From NCBI GenBank assembly GCA_964404395.1, contig CAYOKA010000149.1, positions 1 to 5,349 on the forward strand: DNA of 5,349 nucleotides, given 5' to 3'. This DNA is from JAAYBT01 sp964404395. GTDB lineage: Bacteria > Bacillota > Clostridia > Acetivibrionales > DTU013. Both the position numbers and the translations under genes were made by a program. Shown here one piece after another: positions 4,703-5,349 of this stretch; position 1 is the first letter of the stretch, and every line of letters begins with the position of its first letter. The notes under the pieces are model-generated. The model saw only the letters and a program-made list of their open reading frames with translations, was not told the origin of the DNA and made no database searches.

Positions 4703-5349
4703 TTATCTCACAACTATATTCACCAGTCTGCCGGGAACGGCTATTATCTTAACGACGTTCACGCCCTCCAGTAAAGGCCTTACCTTCTCATCCTGCATCA
4801 CATACTCTTTCGTCTGTGCTTTATCCAATCCCGAAGGAAGCATTAGCTTCTCTCTTATCTTGCCGTTGACCTGTATAACAATTTCGATTTCATCCCGTAT
4901 AAGCGCCTTCTCTTCCCACTCAGGCCACTGGTGGTTGAATATGGAATACTGCTTGCCCATTTCCTCCCACAGCTCCTCCGTCAAATGTGGTGCGAAGGGA
5001 GCCATCAGCTTAAGAAGATCGGTTATCGTATCCAGATATAATGATTTGTTTTTTAAGCCTGAAGACTCGTATTTATAAAGAGCATTCACCAATTCCATTA
5101 TTCTGGCAATAGAGGTATTGAACTGGAATCGCTCCGTGTCCTCTGTGGCGCCTTTAATTGCATAATTCCTGGCATAATTCAATTCCTTTTCCTCATTGCC
5201 CATGACATCATCTGATGTGGAATCGATATCAAGCTTGGCAGCACTTCCTATAAGCCTCTCAACTCTGCCCACGAATCTTGAGATTGCTTTTATGCCATCA
5301 TCGCTCCATGGTCCGCCTTCAGTATATGCAAAACCGAATGCAAGATACA
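4703..5349 (-). CDS. leuS: Leucyl-tRNA synthetase, C-terminal 214 residues (partial)
   Basis: The frame is open to the window edge with no stop, so this is the C-terminal quarter of LeuRS (full length about 800 residues), which charges tRNA-Leu in the cytoplasm. The first visible residues, YLAFGFAYTEGGPWSDDGIK, belong to the end of the catalytic region, with the PWSDDG segment typical of bacterial LeuRS. Next comes the helical anticodon-binding domain (about residues 26-150 of the fragment), containing FNTSIARIMELVNALY and the LLKLMAPFAPHLTEELWE signature. Last is the small C-terminal domain that grips the tRNA elbow (IVIQVNGKIREKLMLPSG onward, ending NIVVR). The GTG at 5272 is an internal Val codon, not a start. 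It ends 20 bases from the shared terminator and converges on the carboxypeptidase gene. Confidence 0.95.
   Translation of the reverse strand, partial: YLAFGFAYTEGGPWSDDGIKAISRFVGRVERLIGSAAKLDIDSTSDDVMGNEEKELNYARNYAIKGATEDTERFQFNTSIARIMELVNALYKYESSGLKNKSLYLDTITDLLKLMAPFAPHLTEELWEEMGKQYSIFNHQWPEWEEKALIRDEIEIVIQVNGKIREKLMLPSGLDKAQTKEYVMQDEKVRPLLEGVNVVKIIAVPGRLVNIVVR

Overview
The window looks like a piece of the chromosome of a low-to-moderate GC, spore-forming member of the Clostridia (Lachnospiraceae-like). This is inferred from strong AGGAGG-type ribosome binding sites, sigma-A-like AT-rich promoters, a GerMN-domain lipoprotein of the germination/sporulation type, a DacF/PBP5-type D-alanyl-D-alanine carboxypeptidase, and a LeuRS whose closest remembered look-alikes are clostridial. 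No phage, CRISPR array or complete insertion sequence is visible.

Layout from left to right. Positions 1-38 (-) hold the first 12 codons of a gene that leaves the window, possibly a sodium/solute symporter. Positions 39-390 are a divergent regulatory region with back-to-back promoters and two ATGCAT-based palindromes. Positions 391-642 (+) encode a small winged-helix-like protein. Positions 734-883 (+) encode a 49-residue single-pass membrane protein with its own promoter and a good ribosome binding site. Positions 884-1206 carry no gene. They hold an AT-rich hairpin, a strong intrinsic terminator and a 131-bp non-coding element with 15-bp perfect terminal inverted repeats, flanked by a 7-bp direct repeat.

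Positions 1207-2259 (-) encode a lipoprotein with two GerMN domains. Positions 2392-3195 (-) encode a ComEA-like membrane-anchored SLBB plus helix-hairpin-helix protein with a TTG start. Positions 3351-4637 (+) encode the D,D-carboxypeptidase, divergent from the ComEA-like gene. An imperfect bidirectional terminator follows at about 4647-4682. Positions 4703-5349 (-) are the C-terminal 214 residues of leucyl-tRNA synthetase, which continues beyond the window.

The recognisable genes are mostly cell-surface or housekeeping functions: peptidoglycan trimming, an envelope lipoprotein, a DNA-binding envelope protein and tRNA charging. There is no sign of a multi-gene defence or biosynthetic system. 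The most interesting item is the small element at 1053-1183. It has the hallmarks of a miniature inverted-repeat transposable element, and almost all of it can be drawn as one elaborate branched fold, so a mobile structured RNA is also possible. It lies between the GerMN gene and the terminator that gene probably once used directly. The two small proteins at the left and the palindromes in the divergent promoter region are the next most useful leads.
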